Below the pieces are notes generated by a model. That model was given only the letters and a program-made list of their open reading frames with translations, was not told the DNA's origin and did no database searches. This document shows, piece by piece, positions 7,154 to 8,872 of a stretch of 8,872 nucleotides of DNA (position 1 is its first letter; every line of letters starts with the position of its first letter). The position numbers and the translations under genes are program-made. Origin of the DNA: an uncultured Oscillospiraceae bacterium (GTDB lineage: Bacteria; Bacillota; Clostridia; Oscillospirales; Oscillospiraceae); the NCBI GenBank assembly GCA_944385195.1, contig CALWWH010000246.1, forward strand, positions 1 through 8,872, given 5' to 3'.

Positions 7154-7555
7154 ATGGATCACATGAAAGACCCCGAAATCCTCTGGACAGATAAAAAGCG
7201 CTTTTGGGGCAAGCCCTGGACCTTCACCCGCTACACCCTGACGGAGGACACCCTCTCAGTGACCAAGGGCCTTCTGACCGTGAAGGAGTCCCAGGTCATG
7301 CTCTTCCGTGTGCGGGACATTTCCCGCGTGCAGACCCTGGGCGAGCGCATCTTCGGCGTGGGCACCATCATCCTGGACTCCACCGATGTGGACAGCCCCC
7401 ACCTGCACATCGAAAAGGTCAAGGACCACGAGCGCGTCATGCGCCTGATCACCTCGCAGGTGGACAAGGAGCGCCAGCGCAACCGCGTCCGGGTGGGCGA
7501 GTTCGGCGAGGACGAGCGCCCAGAGGCCTGTGACCCAGCAGAGCACGAGGCTTAA
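7154..7555 (+). CDS. Small PH-domain protein (DUF304/bPH2-like)
   Basis: A 133-residue protein that looks like a single bacterial PH-like (DUF304) domain. The pattern YTLTEDTLSVTKGLLT, then a RVRDISRVQT strand, then the ERIFGVGTIILDS block is typical of that fold. A charged, mostly hydrophilic tail rich in Glu and Arg follows from about residue 100. No signal peptide or membrane segment is seen, whereas many DUF304 proteins have membrane helices, so this one is probably cytosolic. The start at 7154 has GGGAG eight bases upstream; a second in-frame ATG at 7163 is less well placed. It is the only plus-strand gene, is divergent from the deacetylase and ends at a strong terminator. The function of stand-alone PH-like proteins of this type is unknown. 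Confidence 0.85.
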   Translation: MDHMKDPEILWTDKKRFWGKPWTFTRYTLTEDTLSVTKGLLTVKESQVMLFRVRDISRVQTLGERIFGVGTIILDSTDVDSPHLHIEKVKDHERVMRLITSQVDKERQRNRVRVGEFGEDERPEACDPAEHEA

Positions 7556-7564
7556 TCTGCGCAT

Positions 7565-7601
7565 ACGCCCCCGCAGCGAAAGCTGCGGGGGCGTGTTTTG
7601 T
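7565..7601 (+). terminator. Rho-independent terminator of the PH-domain gene
   Basis: A perfect 13-base stem (7565-7577 with 7582-7594) closes on a GAAA tetraloop and is followed by GTTTTGT. It begins 10 bases after the PH-domain stop. On the minus strand it also lies just past the glycosidase stop at 7607, but no T-run follows the stem on that side, so bidirectional use is less certain. Confidence 0.9.
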
Positions 7602-7606
7602 CCGGC

Positions 7607-8872
7607 TCAGCTGTAGACGATCACCCTGCCCACCAGACCGGTGGGGGCCTGGATGGGGCTTTGGCGCAGGAACAGGGCCATCAGGCCGGGCTCTGCCCCT
7701 GGCATGTGGGCCACCTCGCGCTCCAGGGTGGTGGCGACCTCGATGCGGATGGTGTTGGGCCCGTCCACGGCGGCGCCGCTCAGATCGTACAGGAAGGGCG
7801 GGCAGTACTGGATGCCCAGGCTCCGGCCGTTGAGAAAGACCTCCGCAGCATCGCCCACGTTCTCCAGCAGCAGCGCCTTGGCGCCCCGCAGCTGTACGGT
7901 GGTCTCGTAAGCCACATACCCGGAGAAGGCCGGGTCGATGCGGTCATAGCCCTGGAAGCCCCCGGCAGCGCTGAGGCTGAGGCCCTGCCCGAAGGCGGGG
8001 TAGTCCTTGGCCTTGCAGACGCTGAGGGTCCACTGGCCGTCCAGCACAGTAGCCGTGCCCTCGGCCTTCGGCGCGGGGACCATCGGCCCCTGGGCGTCGA
8101 AGGTGATGACGATGCCGTTGTAGGCCGGCAGTTCGAGCTGCACCGCCACGCCCTCCGGAGTCTGCTCGTAGTCCACAGGGCGCAGGACGTTGGCCTTGGC
8201 ATCGTAAAGGGCGGGGACGCCCCTGACCGGCAGGCTTAGCCGGCCGCGATAGGTCTTCTCGGTGTCCATATTGGCCAGCAGATAGAGATCTCCGTCCTCG
8301 TGGCGGTAGTGATACACCCGCAGGCGGGGGAAGACGGTGTCGCTGCAAACCTCGGCATAGCCCTCGGCCCGCAAAGCAGCCGCCAACTGGCCCAGAGGCA
8401 CCACGGGACAGCCCAGCACGGCCTCCGGCAGCGGCTCCAATGCGCCGCAGATGCCCTCAGGCAGGGCCTCAATGAACCAGACCGGGAACCCGCTTTGCCT
8501 GGCCCGGGCAATGAAGTCCGCCGTCTGCCGGGTGATGTACTGGGCATAGGGCACCACCAGCACCTGATAGCGCTGGGTATTGACGCTCAGGGTCCGGCCC
8601 TGGAGGCTGGTGTGAAAGCGCTCGGGCTGGGCGAAGACGTCGCAGGGCAGGATGTCGAAGTCGATCTGAGCTTCGTGCATGGCGCGGCCGGGTTTGTTGG
8701 TAGCCATGTAGCGGCCGGCCCACTCGCTCTCGGCGTGGTAGAGCAGCGCCACCGGGGCCAGGTGTACGCCCCCGCTGATCAGATGGCTCACCCGGTTCAT
8801 GTATCGCATCAGCTCGCCGAAGGCGCGGTAGAGCGGATTGTGGCCATGGGCATAGAAGTGGGGCGGACAGTC
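7607..8872 (-). CDS. Glycoside hydrolase-like protein, C-terminal part (cut by right edge)
   Basis: The frame is open from the right edge to the stop at 7607, giving 421 residues of the C-terminal part. The true start lies outside the window, and the ATG at 8809 is internal because the frame continues with similar sequence (CPPHFYAHGHNP). Seen in order: a helical YMNRVSHLISGG segment followed by LLYHAESEW; a class I amidotransferase-like region (YQVLVVPYAQYIT, then GFPVWFIEALP) of the type found after the barrel in several glycosidase families such as GH42 and GH106; a beta-rich region (LYLLANMD); and a galactose-binding-like jelly roll at about 310-395 (VAYETT, VGDAAEVFLNGRSLG, PNTIRIEV), ending with APTGLVGRV. 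The last part resembles the sugar-binding domains of GH2 and GH106-type enzymes. The catalytic residues are probably outside the window, so the substrate (rhamnoside, galactoside or other plant or host glycan) cannot be told. It is convergent with the PH-domain gene. Confidence 0.8.
   Translation of the reverse strand, partial: DCPPHFYAHGHNPLYRAFGELMRYMNRVSHLISGGVHLAPVALLYHAESEWAGRYMATNKPGRAMHEAQIDFDILPCDVFAQPERFHTSLQGRTLSVNTQRYQVLVVPYAQYITRQTADFIARARQSGFPVWFIEALPEGICGALEPLPEAVLGCPVVPLGQLAAALRAEGYAEVCSDTVFPRLRVYHYRHEDGDLYLLANMDTEKTYRGRLSLPVRGVPALYDAKANVLRPVDYEQTPEGVAVQLELPAYNGIVITFDAQGPMVPAPKAEGTATVLDGQWTLSVCKAKDYPAFGQGLSLSAAGGFQGYDRIDPAFSGYVAYETTVQLRGAKALLLENVGDAAEVFLNGRSLGIQYCPPFLYDLSGAAVDGPNTIRIEVATTLEREVAHMPGAEPGLMALFLRQSPIQAPTGLVGRVIVYS

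Overview
The window looks like chromosomal DNA from a high-GC anaerobic Firmicute, probably a gut Oscillospiraceae-type clostridium. This is inferred from the GC-rich coding sequence, the strong AAGGAGG-type ribosome binding sites, the Hdr-type iron-sulfur proteins, a malate dehydrogenase built on a lactate dehydrogenase-like scaffold, and low-GC intergenic promoters. Nearly all genes lie on the minus strand. Both window edges cut through genes. No tRNA, rRNA, CRISPR array or insertion sequence was seen, and no gene-free stretch exceeds 300 bases.

Read in the direction of transcription (right to left), the first unit is the 3' part of a large glycosidase-like gene (7607-8872, cut by the right edge). 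It converges on a small plus-strand PH-domain (DUF304-like) gene (7154-7555), with a strong GAAA-loop terminator (7565-7601) between them. The PH gene is divergent from a second unit: a lipoprotein polysaccharide deacetylase (5744-6991), cytidine deaminase cdd (5338-5730) and deoxyribose-phosphate aldolase deoC (4645-5295). Face-to-face promoters drive the divergent pair (7063-7121). The deacetylase stop codon abuts the cdd Shine-Dalgarno, so a nucleoside-salvage pair follows an envelope enzyme in what looks like one transcript.

The third unit is the metabolically interesting one: mdh (3514-4464), fumC (2049-3425), hdrB (1239-2033), hdrC (862-1242) and hdrA (1-850, cut by the left edge). A 180-base AT-rich leader with a promoter and several inverted repeats precedes it (4465-4644). 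Malate dehydrogenase and fumarase together interconvert oxaloacetate, malate and fumarate. The three Hdr-like subunits make the iron-sulfur and flavin core of an HdrABC-type electron-transfer (often electron-bifurcating) complex. Their linkage suggests that HdrABC serves C4-dicarboxylate metabolism here, for example fumarate reduction, but the physiological partners would lie beyond the left edge.

Two iron-sulfur motifs each lack one usual cysteine: Tyr192 in HdrB and Trp249 in HdrA. The malate dehydrogenase carries the Arg that selects malate/oxaloacetate on an otherwise lactate dehydrogenase-like protein. These points, and the inverted repeats ahead of mdh, are the observations most worth checking.
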